From the NCBI GenBank assembly GCA_947184155.2, contig CAMXCT020000815.1:29943-93942 (forward strand): a stretch of DNA of 64,000 nt. Direction: 5' to 3'. The stretch comes from Cladocopium goreaui. Lineage: Eukaryota > Sar > Dinophyceae > Suessiales > Symbiodiniaceae. Made by a program: the position numbers and the translations under genes. Every line of letters begins with the position of its first letter. The stretch's first letter is position 1. Below the pieces are notes generated by a model. It saw only the letters and a program-made list of their open reading frames with translations. It made no database searches and was not told where the DNA came from. Shown piece by piece: positions 41,727 through 52,055 of this stretch.

Positions 41727-41836
41727 AGAAGGTAGAGGTGAATGGAAATACTGGGCCCCCTCGTCCTGGGGACATGCGACATGGCATCTCCTTTGACCCT
41801 GAGTCCCAGGAAGCGTCCAGGACTGATGGAGACTGA
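41727..41836 (+). CDS. exon, unknown
   Basis: After acctag (AG 41725-41726): KVEVNGNTGPPRPGDMRHGI then SFDPESQEASRTDGD, TGA 41834-41836. A second frame takes over from the same place (next feature). Confidence 0.48.
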
Positions 41837-42015
41837 TGGAGACCCTTAGAGGACGGTTGAACCATGTTGTTTCCATCGGCGCCAAGGTGAGTCCTGTGGC
41901 CTTCTTTCTGAACATTCTGTGGTTTGAAGGGTTGCTGTGGGTGGCCTGGCCCAGTGAAGATGAGGCGGACCTGCGGGGAATTTGTGGACGTTTAGTTTCC
42001 ACTCAAGACGCATAA
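41836..42015 (+). CDS. open frame with membrane helix
   Basis: From an ATG at 41836: METLRGRLNHVVSIGAK, then VSPVAFFLNILWFEGLLWVA and WPSEDEADLRGICGRLVSTQ, TAA. A strong gtgagt donor at 41890 splits the frame, so the upstream and downstream parts may not be joined in mRNA. Confidence 0.42.
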   Translation: METLRGRLNHVVSIGAKVSPVAFFLNILWFEGLLWVAWPSEDEADLRGICGRLVSTQDA

Positions 42016-42039
42016 GACGCATGGGTCTTGCATGGTCTT

Positions 42040-42180
42040 GCGAAGTTTGAGATGGTCTTGACTGGACCCACCATTCTGCGTGGCCAGATACGATCTGGCA
42101 TTTTTCTGAAGGATTTGAGAGGAGTGGTCTCTATGTTGACATTTGTAAACATCCTGAAACTCGCGAACTTGCTCCATGAT
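42040..42180 (+). CDS. possible exon following
   Basis: Frame: FEMVLTGPTILRGQIRSGIF, LKDLRGVVSMLTFVNILKLA. Protein-like, but boundaries are not clear. Confidence 0.38.
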
Positions 42181-42537
42181 TCAGTGCCGGCAGGCCACCC
42201 TGCCAAGACTGTTCCGGTCTGTCATCTTCCTGGATGTGTTTGAGGCATGCGTGAAAACCTGGCAGATCTTATGCAGACTCGTAGTGTGCATTACCGATCC
42301 CAATCTTCTGATTGCACGCACGTATAAATGCTTGCCATTTTATGTTTCATGAGCATGTAAACTAGCAGGTCCAGTGCACCTCCAGATGCACAACACACAC
42401 ACACAAGCCTAATGCATATACTATGCATATACTATTTGACACCAATCCTTTCTCTCATAGACCTTGATCTTGAAGAAACATAACATCTGCCAGTATCTGC
42501 AATATCTGAAACTCACGAGCTTGGCAGGATGTTGGCA

Positions 42538-42591
42538 TGGACGAAGATGGGGAGGTGGACTCCAAACAACTTCGCCGTCAGGTGCGTTAAG
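42538..42591 (+). CDS. EF-hand-loop-like 54-bp exon
   Basis: Between ttggcag (AG 42536-42537) and GT at 42592, 18 codons: DVGMDEDGEVDSKQLRRQ. DEDGEVD fits positions 3-9 of an EF-hand loop (D.D.DG.v), although position 1 and the final Glu are not canonical. Calcium binding is inference. Confidence 0.58.
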
Positions 42592-42741
42592 ATTGCAATG
42601 TGTCATGGATTCATGATGGTTTAAGTTGCAATGTGCATGTTTATCTCAAAGTTCATTGTATATATTCCTTTGGGCAAGCATTGAAAGTCATGACTTTTGC
42701 TCCTTGCACTTTGGTTTGTTGCTTCGATTTTCACTCACAAG

Positions 42742-42820
42742 AGACTCTTTGCGGCATACTGTCAAAGGCTCTCTTGAAAAAAGATGCAGTGGACGAAGTC
42801 ACCCGCACCAGGGAACAGTG
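42742..42820 (+). CDS. helical exon
   Basis: After cacaag (AG 42740-42741), with a GT donor at 42821: TLCGILSKALLKKDAVDEVT then RTREQ. A further frame, AAPLEKEDVKSADKAR with TGA, starts at 42837, only 16 nt later. Confidence 0.52.
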
Positions 42821-42984
42821 GTGAACATGCAACCAGCTGCGCCGTTGGAGAAGGAAGATGTGAAAAGTGCGGACAAGGCTAGATGAGTTGCCTCTCCCAA
42901 TATCCTTTTCTTTTCTTTTGACTTTTGACTAATCATTTTGCTGCTGATCGAAACCGCTTCTCAAAGCATTCAATAGGCACTGCA

Positions 42985-43110
42985 GGTACCTGTAGGTCCG
43001 CTCTGGATCTTCTGCCCCTTGAGGCGCTGTTCTTGGCGCATGCGGCACTGCGGCGCTGGGAGGCGACAGCGGTGGCTCAGATGCCGGGGTGTACTGAGCC
43101 TCGGCACTAA
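42985..43110 (+). CDS. ambiguous exon, both strands open
   Basis: + frame: SALDLLPLEALFLAHAALRR then WEATAVAQMPG. The opposite strand at 42929-43243 is also open (Pro/Gln-rich). Orientation is taken from the neighbours. Confidence 0.33.
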   Translation, partial: GTCRSALDLLPLEALFLAHAALRRWEATAVAQMPGCTEPRH

Positions 43111-43249
43111 GCTTGTCCAATTGAATTTGTTGTTGAATGAAGTCTTGATGAAAGGTGTGTTCCACTGAAAGTTTGAGTCGTTTTGGAGGAGTCTCGGATA
43201 CTGAGTGAAGGATACCACCACTCAGAATCAGGCTTGGACTCAATCTGAG

Positions 43250-43364
43250 GATCAGATGAAGTCAGACCTGGCGCAATACAGGCATCGCAACTGGAGATCC
43301 GCCAATGGTAATGGAAACAATGTGGTTGCGAGAGTCAAGATGTTCGGTCAAAAGCTTTGGCCGG
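43250..43364 (+). CDS. basic exon
   Basis: After tctgag (AG 43248-43249), with a GT donor at 43365: DQMKSDLAQYRHRNWRSANG then NGNNVVARVKMFGQKLWP. Confidence 0.57.
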
Positions 43365-43468
43365 GTCAATCCTCTCGACTCTTGAGAATCCCAGGCAATG
43401 ATTAATAATGATTAATACATGTAGATGACATTGGGTGACACCTTGATTGGTCTTGTTTGCACCAGAAG

Positions 43469-43555
43469 GTTGCGCATTTCATCCCAGAAACCTGGAGGCA
43501 CAGATACGTCCTCACACGCGGGACCTTCCTGGGAGAGATGTCGAAGCGTTTCAAG
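43469..43555 (+). CDS. exon, beta-rich, PH-like phrase
   Basis: Between cagaag (AG 43467-43468) and GT at 43556, 29 codons: VAHFIPETWRHRYVLTRGTF then LGEMSKRFK. W..RyvL..g.l is seen in PH domains, but the segment is too short to claim one. Another frame is open too. Confidence 0.55.
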
Positions 43556-43605
43556 GTGCGATGTCTGGAGGAATGCTAGGACGATTAGATATATGATATA
43601 TGTTT

Positions 43606-43680
43606 AAATGAGTTAAAATGGTTATATAATCCTCTATAAATGGTCCATTTTCCATAGCTATGTTAAATTACCAGAGGGTT
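43606..43680. mobile_element. MITE family A copy, 5' truncated
   Basis: Right half only: tataaatggtccattttcca, tagctatgtta, taccagagggtt. The next exon's acceptor (tttag at 43679-43683) abuts its end. Confidence 0.7.
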
Positions 43681-43683
43681 TAG

Positions 43684-43853
43684 ATATGATTCGGATGAGA
43701 AGGTGGATCATGTTGAACCGCTGGTGGTCAAGATGGCCCCTTGCCGAGCCTTGCCGGTCGCTGGGTGTCGAAGGCTGGTGCAGTTCTGCAAGAAGACCAA
43801 CGGCCATGGGAAGACCTGGATGAGGATGAGAAGGACAGAAATCATCTGGAGAG
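43684..43853 (+). CDS. Cys/basic exon next to MITE
   Basis: After ggtttag (AG 43682-43683), with a GT donor at 43854: YDSDEKVDHVEPLVVKMAPC, RALPVAGCRRLVQFCKKTNG, HGKTWMRMRRTEIIW. Phase 1 end joins 43971. Confidence 0.55.
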
Positions 43854-43970
43854 GTTTTTCAGAAATCCAGAAATCATCATTCTCATGAAAAATGGCCTTA
43901 CTATTGGGGGGTATAGTCACTTTTTGGTCTCCCCCCAATAGGTCTCCATCACTGGCCCCTTAGGTGAAAG

Positions 43971-44075
43971 GTACATCCCAGCAAACCCAGGAAGATGATC
44001 CTTTTGGAGGATCCCTGCTCGGGCCGTGGCGAGCCCAAACGAGAGACAAGTGTCCAAAAATTGTCCGCACGACTG
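43971..44075 (+). CDS. exon following 43853
   Basis: After gtgaaag (AG 43969-43970), with a GT donor at 44076: TSQQTQEDDPFGGSLLGPWR then AQTRDKCPKIVRTT. Phase-matched to 43853. Confidence 0.55.
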
Positions 44076-44469
44076 GTATGATATGTATACCATTGTATAG
44101 CTATAAATTGAATTATACCATGGAATTTGTGATGGAATTTATGATGTATACATATGTATACATTGATTCAAATATATTAAAATCATTAAACAGATTGTCA
44201 TCGATATCATTGACACCCATTTTTCGCATCCGCATCTAGATCATCCCGCATCTACATTTCCAGAGACTTCAAAAACCATGCAACTCTTTGGGTGTTTGAG
44301 ATATATTACATTTCCGAGTTTGCCGGTGAGCTTCCCTGTCAGATATTGTGAGAGTGGAACAAACAAAAAAAAACTGAACGATGGTGGCATTGTTTCACTG
44401 AGAAGTGTTTTCTGACGTCACTTGCTGGCTCTTGGGCTCCAAGGAATCCTTCACACAAGGTTAGTTATA

Positions 44470-44510
44470 TCAATTATATATATAATATAATATATATATA
44501 TATTATAACA
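44470..44510. repeat. TA-rich microsatellite
   Basis: Short imperfect (TA)n. Between 44080 and 44980 there is no convincing exon apart from a possible SEPEEPVGSWIFQ segment near 44657. Confidence 0.75.
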
Positions 44511-44980
44511 AGTGTCTCATTCTCTATGGGCTGAGAACAGGGTGAAAAAGAACATATTTTTTTTGAACATGGGGATTCAAAAATCAACAGCTTTTTGGGA
44601 GGGGCAGCCAGGCGACCCAGGTGACCCTTAAGCGAGCTTTGTGTCGTGTCTTGCAGTGAACCAGAGGAACCAGTTGGATCATGGATTTTCCAAACTTTGA
44701 TTAATATACCCATTATCCATAGGGACTAATACATACTATTAATGTTTAATATACCCATTATAAACTGCAGAACTCAGCAAAATTTTAACGTTCTGAAATG
44801 ATTTGTCCGAATCCCAAAAACCGACCACTTGACAACCATACAACATCATACAACCATACAACCACAATGTCCCTTTCCAGTTCCAAAACACATGAGATCC
44901 ATTTGCAGTCCTGAACCTTGTTCAGTTGTTGTGGCTGAGGTTCACTAGCCATGGGCGAACTGTGGCTTGTCTGAGCGAAG

Positions 44981-45020
44981 ACGCTGTGGAAGAAGTTTGG
45001 TTCAAGCACCCATCATTCCT
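44981..45020 (+). CDS. 40-bp exon
   Basis: Between gcgaag (AG 44979-44980) and GT at 45021: AVEEVWFKHPSF. Confidence 0.52.
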
Positions 45021-45126
45021 GTAGGATTCCTGTAGGAGGTGGTTGGACCGGTCGGTGGTTGGTGTTCCAAACTCTGGTCAGCAAGTTGTAAATTTGATGA
45101 TCCCAAGCGACTTTTGTGAAAACCAG

Positions 45127-45220
45127 AAGTCACTCAGCCGGGGTACCCCTTTTGTGCCAAGGTATACTACAACCTGGAGGCCCTGGCGCTTTGTTGGACT
45201 TTGTTGGACATGCACAGTAT
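45127..45220 (+). CDS. exon, unknown
   Basis: After aaaccag (AG 45125-45126), with a GT donor at 45221: VTQPGYPFCAKVYYNLEALA then LCWTLLDMHS. Strong protein-like pattern. Confidence 0.6.
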
Positions 45221-45559
45221 GTGACCTCAACTTCTTCAACTAAGACTCGATGAATTCTGTGACCTCAAGTAATTGAAGTAGTGGAGCAAGGCCCGGGGAC
45301 CAATCCACCAATGGGAGCCCTAGACTGCCAATCATCCGAAATCCAACAGATTGCATGACACTATCCGTGTTCTGAATTATTCTGATTAACCATCCTGATG
45401 AACCTTTTGCAAAAATCGCAACCCTGCTAGGCTGGAGAGACCGAGGAGACCCGGTTGTTACGTTCATTCTAGCGGTATTGGACTTGGCAAAAGTTTTGTC
45501 CACGCCCCCATGGGCTCAAGAATCTTGACAGCTGCGAAGGGGTGCAACAAGTGTCCCAG

Positions 45560-45667
45560 CTTTGGTCACCATGTCACGAACATGAATCGAAGGAGGGCTC
45601 CCATTCCAACTTAGAGATCCTGACTTTGGACGAAGTGCAGTCTATGGTGGATTCAGCCGAGTCAAAG
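45560..45667 (+). CDS. 36-codon exon
   Basis: Between gtcccag (AG 45558-45559) and GT at 45668, phase 0 at both ends: LWSPCHEHESKEGSHSNLEI then LTLDEVQSMVDSAESK. Confidence 0.66.
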
Positions 45668-45829
45668 GTACGACGGCTGTTAGGACAGAGCGGGCCTTGC
45701 ACGGCACGGGGAAGGGTGCAAAACTTTGTATCCAGTTACTATCAGTGAAGAACCAGAAAAGGAACTCATGTATCTCATGTTCCCATTGCTAGTTTACTCA
45801 GTTTATTCAAAAGTTTATTCTCAGTTTGT

Positions 45830-45971
45830 TGAAGCAAGACTTCAAGACTTCCAGCAAGACAGTGATGTCCTTCAGCAGGAAGACATGTTGGATCCCAAAG
45901 CTCGAGCGAGACCGACTCGGATTCCAGCGATGGACCCCAACGAGGGAGGAGCCTCTGTGCCGCACCAATAG
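45830..45971 (+). CDS. possible acidic exon
   Basis: Frame: ARLQDFQQDSDVLQQEDMLD then PKARARPTRIPAMDPNEGGA, TAG. A second frame is also open here. Confidence 0.38.
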
Positions 45972-46029
45972 AATATGAACGACCAGCCCAGACTTGGTCA
46001 ACTTAAAGGCGTAGGCTCTGTGGACAATC

Positions 46030-46112
46030 CATAAATATCCATGGATGTGTTCCAAGTATCCATGAATATCCATGAACACCAAGTGCCATATCCATAAATA
46101 TCCATGAATATG
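46030..46112. repeat. tatccatgaa short repeats
   Basis: Six or more copies of atatccat(g/a)aa, direct and near-palindromic, upstream of the exon at 46144. Confidence 0.8.
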
Positions 46113-46143
46113 AAAAGTAACTTGGTATGGCACTTTTGCCAAG

Positions 46144-46279
46144 GCATGTGTTCCGAGGGGTGATCCTGGCCCAGGTTTTATTGCTGGAAACACGGGAGGA
46201 AAGTGGTTGCCAACTGGAGAGCATCACATCCAGACACCAGGGCTGCATTGTCCGAAGTGGAAGGGGAGAAGTGGAAGCT
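46144..46279 (+). CDS. exon, unknown
   Basis: After tgccaag (AG 46142-46143), with a GT donor at 46280: HVFRGVILAQVLLLETREES, GCQLESITSRHQGCIVRSGR, GEVEA. Confidence 0.57.
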
Positions 46280-46530
46280 GTTTGGGATATTCCACGGTGT
46301 TGACTTTGAAATACTGTACTTGTTCTATGCCTGAAAACATCATTCGTACTATCTAAGCGTGCCTATGAGGCACGTTTGAGAAAGGTGAAGTAGAGATGTA
46401 GTTGTCTTTTCGTGGTAGCATTCAATGGATCTCCCCCACTGTCACATCCAGAAGACTGTTGGTGTCAAGAGTGCATGCGCGTAGTGTGATTGGAAGAGAT
46501 CTGTTCTCAAATGTTCTCCAAAATTTAATG

Positions 46531-46592
46531 AAACGGCCTTTCTAAGGAGATTGCCGTGGAAGGTGCTGTACTACAACACTCGGTCCCTTCAG
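46531..46592 (+). CDS. exon before membrane segment
   Basis: Frame TAFLRRLPWKVLYYNTRSLQ ends in phase 0 at a GT donor (46593), joining 46662. The acceptor is not obvious. Confidence 0.5.
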
Positions 46593-46661
46593 GTGAAACA
46601 TTTCAGAAACCGGTGGGTCCTCTGAGTCCACAATTTTTTTTGGATGGGATGACTGGTGCAG

Positions 46662-46742
46662 GTGGCGTGGCTCATCATGTTTGTCATCAACTTGATGGAG
46701 CAGTGCGGCATGTTCCTGATTAACGTCCAGGTGGAACTGAGA
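46662..46742 (+). CDS. transmembrane exon
   Basis: After ggtgcag (AG 46660-46661), with a gtgagc donor at 46743, 27 codons: VAWLIMFVINLMEQCGMFLI then NVQVELR. Hydrophobic helix. Confidence 0.66.
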
Positions 46743-46799
46743 GTGAGCTGGGAACCAGACCTCAAAAAAAATCGAGGCTTTGAGCGAAAACCCTCAGAA

Positions 46800-47048
46800 C
46801 TGAAAGTTTGCGTTTGGGAGGACATGGGCTTCATTCTTTTGGAGGTTGTACTTGACTGGACTTCATACATTCTGGGAGTTTCAGTAAGGCATCACTCAAT
46901 TGGTTCGGTAAGGCCATTGAGAATAATTCTTCCTTTGTTTGCTCAGTTCAGCAGAGCAGCAGTCGTCTTATCATGGTCACATGTTTCCTTCCACGCTGCC
47001 CGGACCCGCCAGACCATGGACATGAAGCAACTTGGATGCAGCAGATGA
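46800..47048 (+). CDS. membrane exon, possible channel-like segment
   Basis: Open frame: CVWEDMGFILLEVVLDWTSY, ILGVSVRHHSIGSVRPLRII, LPLFAQFSRAAVVLSWSHVS, to TGA 47046-47048. The VRPLRIILPLF stretch with spaced Arg resembles S4-type segments of ion channels. This is only a resemblance. The ends are unknown. Confidence 0.45.
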   Translation: MKVCVWEDMGFILLEVVLDWTSYILGVSVRHHSIGSVRPLRIILPLFAQFSRAAVVLSWSHVSFHAARTRQTMDMKQLGCSR

Positions 47049-47780
47049 GTGGAGGGCGCTTCGATGGTGCGACAGCTATGCCTGGGCATATCTATTTGCT
47101 GTAACTGCTTGTGATTACTATGACCAGAGATATCTATCCCAGAGAGTCTGAGTTGGCATCTCACCAAAAGCCGCAGTGAAGCTTAAGAGGAAGGCCCCTT
47201 TCAAGGCTGAGATGGTAAGGTTCAGTGGCCCTCCCATAGATCCCAACATCTGCCGCAATTTGGTTTTTGCTCAGAGAATGTCCCACTGCTGAGGGAGATT
47301 GAAGAGCATCAGGAGGAGGAAGACATCCGAGAGGTCGGCTGTGGAAAGCCGATAATCAGCACTGGGAGAGTTCGAATTTGATGGCTGGCTACAACTATGA
47401 CCGTGAGATGCAGACACCAAAGTCTTGCACAGTTGAATGAAGATAATGAAGTAGAGTGGACTCATGTGTTTCTAGCCAATGCAAAGACTTGATGGTAGAT
47501 GAAACAGACCACTTCCTTGTACAAGCAAGTGCTGTGAATAGATTTCAAGAGACGGTTCTTTTTTCGTAGTTCGCCACGAGCGGGTCCACGCAGAAAACCT
47601 GTCCAATTGCACAAGTGGGCTGTTCCACTCAATCTTTAAACACCCCTGATGCAAGTATTTTTGAGTTTGCTGCGCTCGCGACGTCGTGCTACGCCTCATG
47701 TGTTTGCTGCAGTGTTGACAGGGTGGGTTGGCATAGAGAAATAAGGATGTGTAGACACTCGTGCCATCGTAAATGCTTAT
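47049..47780. other. stretch without supported exon
   Basis: No frame has good boundaries. Confidence 0.35.
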
Positions 47781-47787
47781 GCAGTTG

Positions 47788-47965
47788 AGTTGTCTTGCAG
47801 ATGGTGGGGTGTGGTCTGAGTCCTGCGATCTGTTTGTGTACTTTGACAAATTTGATCTGCAGCTTGATATCATGGCACAGATGCATTGGGGTGATTTTCT
47901 GCTGCCTGCTACTGTCTCCGTTCATGACAAATTCCACTGCCAGCATTTCGGAAGTCACAGCTAGC
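47788..47965 (+). CDS. exon candidate, two open frames
   Basis: After tcttgcag (AG 47786-47787). One frame is hydrophobic (LICSLISWHRCIGVIFCCLL), another polar (DLFVYFDKFDLQLDIMAQMH). Both stay open to about 47965. Confidence 0.38.
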
Positions 47966-48008
47966 AGCTAGTCGCTTCTGGCACGCTTCTGACCTAGACC
48001 TTCTGCAG

Positions 48009-48193
48009 CTCAGAAGGAATCACCACTCGATCCAAACCAAGCAGCCCTGGCCGGCCTGGGCCACCGCTGGCCACAAGATTCCCACCAGGTGATTAACTCG
48101 GAAATAGAGCACGGCGAGGCCATTGAAGTGGGGGGGCCTAGTTGCCACGAACGGCCATCGCAATGTTTTACCACCGGTGCAATGGGAGAGTAG
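48009..48193 (+). CDS. soluble exon
   Basis: After tctgcag (AG 48007-48008): QKESPLDPNQAALAGLGHRW, PQDSHQVINSEIEHGEAIEV, to TAG. A GT donor at 48092 may end it after DSHQ. Confidence 0.55.
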
Positions 48194-48219
48194 GTGCATT
48201 TGCAACGATAGTCGTTATC

Positions 48220-48329
48220 ACCCCCTGGCGGTTGCGGACGACCCAATATCTGACATAGAGTTGGGAACAAGGAAGTGGGCGCACTTCAAAGTGCTGGCAA
48301 GCTTCACAAATTCTATGACTTTGCAATGA
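48220..48329 (+). CDS. exon in neighbouring frame
   Basis: Frame: PLAVADDPISDIELGTRKWA then HFKVLASFTNSMTLQ, TGA 48327-48329. It differs in frame from the preceding exon, so an intron lies between. Confidence 0.48.
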
Positions 48330-49195
48330 GAATTACTGATAATTGATCACCTTCATATATCTTCATCATCTTCACTCACCTTGACTCACTTTCTGCATCC
48401 TCAGGGGCCACCGGATCATCATCGCCGATTGTTCAGCATCGGTGCCTGGTCTTCACCGTCCTGGAGCTTCCAGAGGCTCCGGTTGGAACCCGTTCTCCCC
48501 TTCTTCCGTTCTCTGTGTAGCCTGGAATAATTTCTGGAATGAAAGTAATTGAAACCCGTTGGAATCCGTTGTAACATTATAAGATGTTGTAACCTATGAT
48601 AACCTATGGCTTCCACCGGCTTAGAGGCTGCAACATTTTTTGAAGCCTCGCACATGAATGAGAACCGTTTCAAGATTTAAACAGGTGGTGCTCTCTCTCT
48701 CTCTCTATGTCCGGATACCCCGAAAAAAAAAGGATCATGGGTGATGCCACCCCAAAAGACGGCGCCGTTTAGGTGGCCAATTCAATGGCCGCAGCCGGCA
48801 ATCTTCAAGGCTGAAGCAATGCACTGCAGGCAGGTTTGCAACATTTTGCAACATTTGGTGGTGCAATAACCATCTTCAAACATATGAAAGTCAATGGGAA
48901 GGATTATCCCATATATTATGGATTTGCAACATTGCAACATTGCAACTATTGTCTTGCAATCCTCGCTCGATATCTTATTTTTTGAATCATTCAACGTAAA
49001 CCCATGAGGTCGGGCACATCGCTGCCGCTTCTTAGCACGTCGTACAAATTGTTTAAGGCACGGCGGACCGCTAAGCATGAACCTGGAAAGCTGCAAGTCG
49101 AGACTGACATGGAGAGTCAGATTCCTGGTCTTGGCGTTCACTGTAAACATTTTGACAGCATAGTGAAAAGAGGAGAGGCCTTTCTTTTATTGCAG

Positions 49196-49337
49196 TTTTC
49201 GAGCGCTTTCTTCATCCTTCGAGCACTGCGAGCAGGTAGTGCGCAACGCAACCCTGTCTAAACAACGGCTAGAATTGGAGGAGCGCTTCCCCGGGCCTGC
49301 CGGGGGCTACTTCGGGTTGGGCGAATGGGAACAGTGA
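49196..49337 (+). CDS. exon, unknown, possibly C-terminal
   Basis: After attgcag (AG 49194-49195): FRALSSSFEHCEQVVRNATL, SKQRLELEERFPGPAGGYFG, LGEWEQ, TGA 49335-49337. An overlapping frame (49004-49261) is also open but less protein-like. Confidence 0.62.
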
Positions 49338-49711
49338 AAGTCACACAACATCGCATCATGTTTTATTCAACCTTTTTCATCCTTTTTCAACCTTCTTCAA
49401 TCTGGTATCCCGACTGCAATCCCACAAGCGCATGGAATCTCTTGGAGAGCACGTTTTCTGATCATCATCAGGGTCCTAACGGATCTAACAGTGCGGAGGG
49501 TCGACATCGGCACGACTTCAGGAGTTGAATGCAAAGTCCTTCCCTGCCTCCTCTGTGATGATCTGTGATTCAGAGGCCCATGTATTGGTATATCCAAGGT
49601 TCGATCCACATCCAAATTTGGTGCCCTGAGATCTGAAATCTAAGCAGTGCAAACAAATTTCCAGGCGTTTACAACACAATCATATATAATTATATATATA
49701 TAGATAGATAG

Positions 49712-49832
49712 TTATGGATCAAAACCCTGGTACCCGCATGGTCCCCGAAAATAGCAGCTAGCATAAAATAGCTGGTTTTTATGGATGGTGATTTCCTATA
49801 TGGTAAATTCACGTTTTGACCCATACCCATAT
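49712..49832. mobile_element. MITE family B copy 2
   Basis: ttatggatcaaaaccctgg at the left and cgttttgacccatacccata at the right, with an internal aaaatagctgg and tatggatg like other copies. It directly precedes the GTAT array. Confidence 0.75.
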
Positions 49833-49835
49833 ATA

Positions 49836-50658
49836 TATAATATAATATAATATAATATATAATATAATATAATATAATGTAATGTAATGTAATGTGATGT
49901 GATGTAATGTAATGTAATGTATGTATGTATGTAATGTATGTAATGTATGTAATGTATGTAATGTATGTAATGTATGTAATGTATGTAATGTATGTAATGT
50001 ATGTAATGTATGTAATGTAAGTAATGTATGTAATGTATGTAATGTATGTAATGTATGTAATGTTGTATGTATGTATGTATGTATGTATGTATGTATGTAT
50101 GTATGTATGTATGTATGTATGTATGTATGTATGTATGTATGTATGTATGTATGTATGTATGATGTATGTATGTATGTATGTATGTATGTATGTATGTATG
50201 TATGTATGTATGTATGTATGTATGTATGTATGTATGTATGTATGTATGTATATGTATGTTATGTATGTTATGTATGTTATGTATGTTATGTATGTTATGT
50301 ATGTTATGTATGTTATGTATGTTATGTATGTTATGTATGTTATGTATGTTATGTATATTATGTATGTTATGTATGTTATGTATGTTATGTATGTTATGTA
50401 TGTTATGTATGTATGTATTGTTATGCATGTTATGCATGTTACGCATGTTACGCATGTTATGCATATTATGGATGTTATGCATGTTATGGGTGTTATGGAT
50501 GTTATGCATGTTATGGATGTTATGGATGTTATGCATGTTATGCATGTTAGTATGTATGTATGTATGTATGTATGTATGTATGTATGTATGTATGTATGTA
50601 TGTATGTATGTATGTATGTATGTATGTATGTATGTATGTATGTATGTATGTATGTATG

Positions 50659-50689
<31 letters not shown>

Positions 50690-50869
50690 TACATATATAT
50701 ATATATATATGTAATATAGTCATGTATATATATATACATGTAGTATGTATGTATGTATGTATGTATGTATGTATGTATGTATGTATGTATGTATGTATGT
50801 ATGTATGTATGTATGTATGTATGTATGTATGTATGTATGTATGTATGTATGTGTGTATGTGTGTGTGTG

Positions 50870-50901
<32 letters not shown>

Positions 50902-50940
50902 TGTATGTATACAGTATATGTATATACATTATATATATAT
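49836..50940. repeat. GTAT / TGTATGTAA array, about 1.1 kb
   Basis: Blocks of (taatgta)n, pure (gtat)n, (gtatgttat)n, (gcatgttat)n and again pure (gtat)n, ending in (ta)n. Very long open frames on both strands (repeated MYVC, HTYI) are repeat artefacts. Confidence 0.98.
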
Positions 50941-50956
50941 AAGCAAAATAAAGCAG

Positions 50957-51277
50957 GTCAAACAACTACTTGGCCAACCCGAATTAGATCGCTCTTTTGA
51001 TTTGCCGAATCAACTTTGGACAATTCCTGTATGCGAAAGAAACGACACAGGTCAAGACGACTTACTGTCTGAAAGCAAAGCTCCTGATCATGCGAATTCG
51101 GCCATGGGTCAACTCATTTGCTCCTCGAAACAACGACTTGCATTCAATTGCGAGTTCTTGCTTGCAAGAGTCCCAATTTTGAACCAGACCCATATGAACA
51201 GAGAATGCTTGACAGGCCAAGGAGGAGTGCCTGCAAGCCGCGTTGACGACGCAGGGCTTACGCCTCTGGAGCTCTGA
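50957..51277 (+). CDS. 321-bp exon, unknown
   Basis: After aaagcag (AG 50955-50956): VKQLLGQPELDRSFDLPNQL, WTIPVCERNDTGQDDLLSES, NCEFLLARVPILNQTHMNRE, to TGA 51275-51277. The opposite strand is open over 51062-51430 and also looks protein-like, so orientation is inferred from the neighbours. Confidence 0.5.
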   Translation, partial: VKQLLGQPELDRSFDLPNQLWTIPVCERNDTGQDDLLSESKAPDHANSAMGQLICSSKQRLAFNCEFLLARVPILNQTHMNRECLTGQGGVPASRVDDAGLTPLEL

Positions 51278-51658
51278 AGTGGACACCACTGTGCAGCTTC
51301 TCGGCGCCAGAGTACGGGAGAGCGCACGTGTTGGGACACGCGTTGAGCTGAGTTGATGTAGACAGTGTCTCAGTAGATGATAGAAAACTCCAGTAGGTGT
51401 TATAGATGAGAAATGATACAGTGTGTACATATCATATCATATGTTTTCTGATGTTTTCTGTATTTACGTATATGATGCAAATATAATTAAATATATACCA
51501 TTAGATATAGAGAGATGGTGACTGTCGTAAATTAGATGTTTTGATGCATTCAACGTTTTCCGCATCTTTGGTCCTTAGACAACTTTGGTTCCATGATGAA
51601 ACACTAAGCACTGGGAAGATTCCATGCTACAATAATATGATGAGCCCTTTGCCAAAAC

Positions 51659-51776
51659 ATGGACGGAGATCCTAATCTCAGGATCACGGGCAAGACTTGG
51701 CGGCGAGTCGCTGGTGTGCAGGCCAGCTCAGCGCTGGTCCAGATGTTTGACCTTTCAACTGGTTGTGGAAATTCTT
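51659..51776 (+). CDS. possible exon
   Basis: Frame: DGDPNLRITGKTWRRVAGVQ then ASSALVQMFDLSTGCGNS, with GT at 51777. The upstream limit is unknown. Confidence 0.43.
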
Positions 51777-51840
51777 GTACACTGCTGCCATTTGCTGGCC
51801 TATACTGCTGCTATCTGCTGCCTGGCACTGCCTGGCACAG

Positions 51841-51901
51841 GCCCCCTGTGAGTCCCTGGAGCCGTTGCTGCGCGCCTCACCAGTGGGAAGGTCATGGACT
51901 G
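51841..51901 (+). CDS. short exon
   Basis: Between ggcacag (AG 51839-51840) and GT at 51902: APCESLEPLLRASPVGRSWT. Read upstream in frame, it would be preceded by a signal-peptide-like hydrophobic stretch, but that stretch is pyrimidine-rich and is better explained as the intron end. Confidence 0.45.
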
Positions 51902-52055
51902 GTAGGCGAGCTATGGGGTCTGCCATCCAGGGTGCTGGTACGAAGAGTCTGGTCGCAAGACTTGATCCGGCAAACTGTCAACCGGACAATGTTTGGTGAA
52001 CTTGTTTGGAAAGTTTCATTTTCTGCCCATTGCCATTGTGCGATTGGTGCTGAAG

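Noticed and set aside
42929-43243. Minus-strand 104-residue frame, Pro/Gln-rich
   Set aside because: Likely the shadow of a GC-rich + exon; no clear splice context. Kept only as an ambiguity note.
49690-51000. Open frames of repeated MYVC and HTYI on both strands
   Set aside because: Artefact of the (GTAT)n arrays.
51763-51999. Secreted protein with signal peptide (WKFLYTAAICWPILLLSAAW)
   Set aside because: No ATG in frame (TTG only), and the hydrophobic stretch is better explained as a pyrimidine-rich intron 3' end before the AG at 51839-51840.
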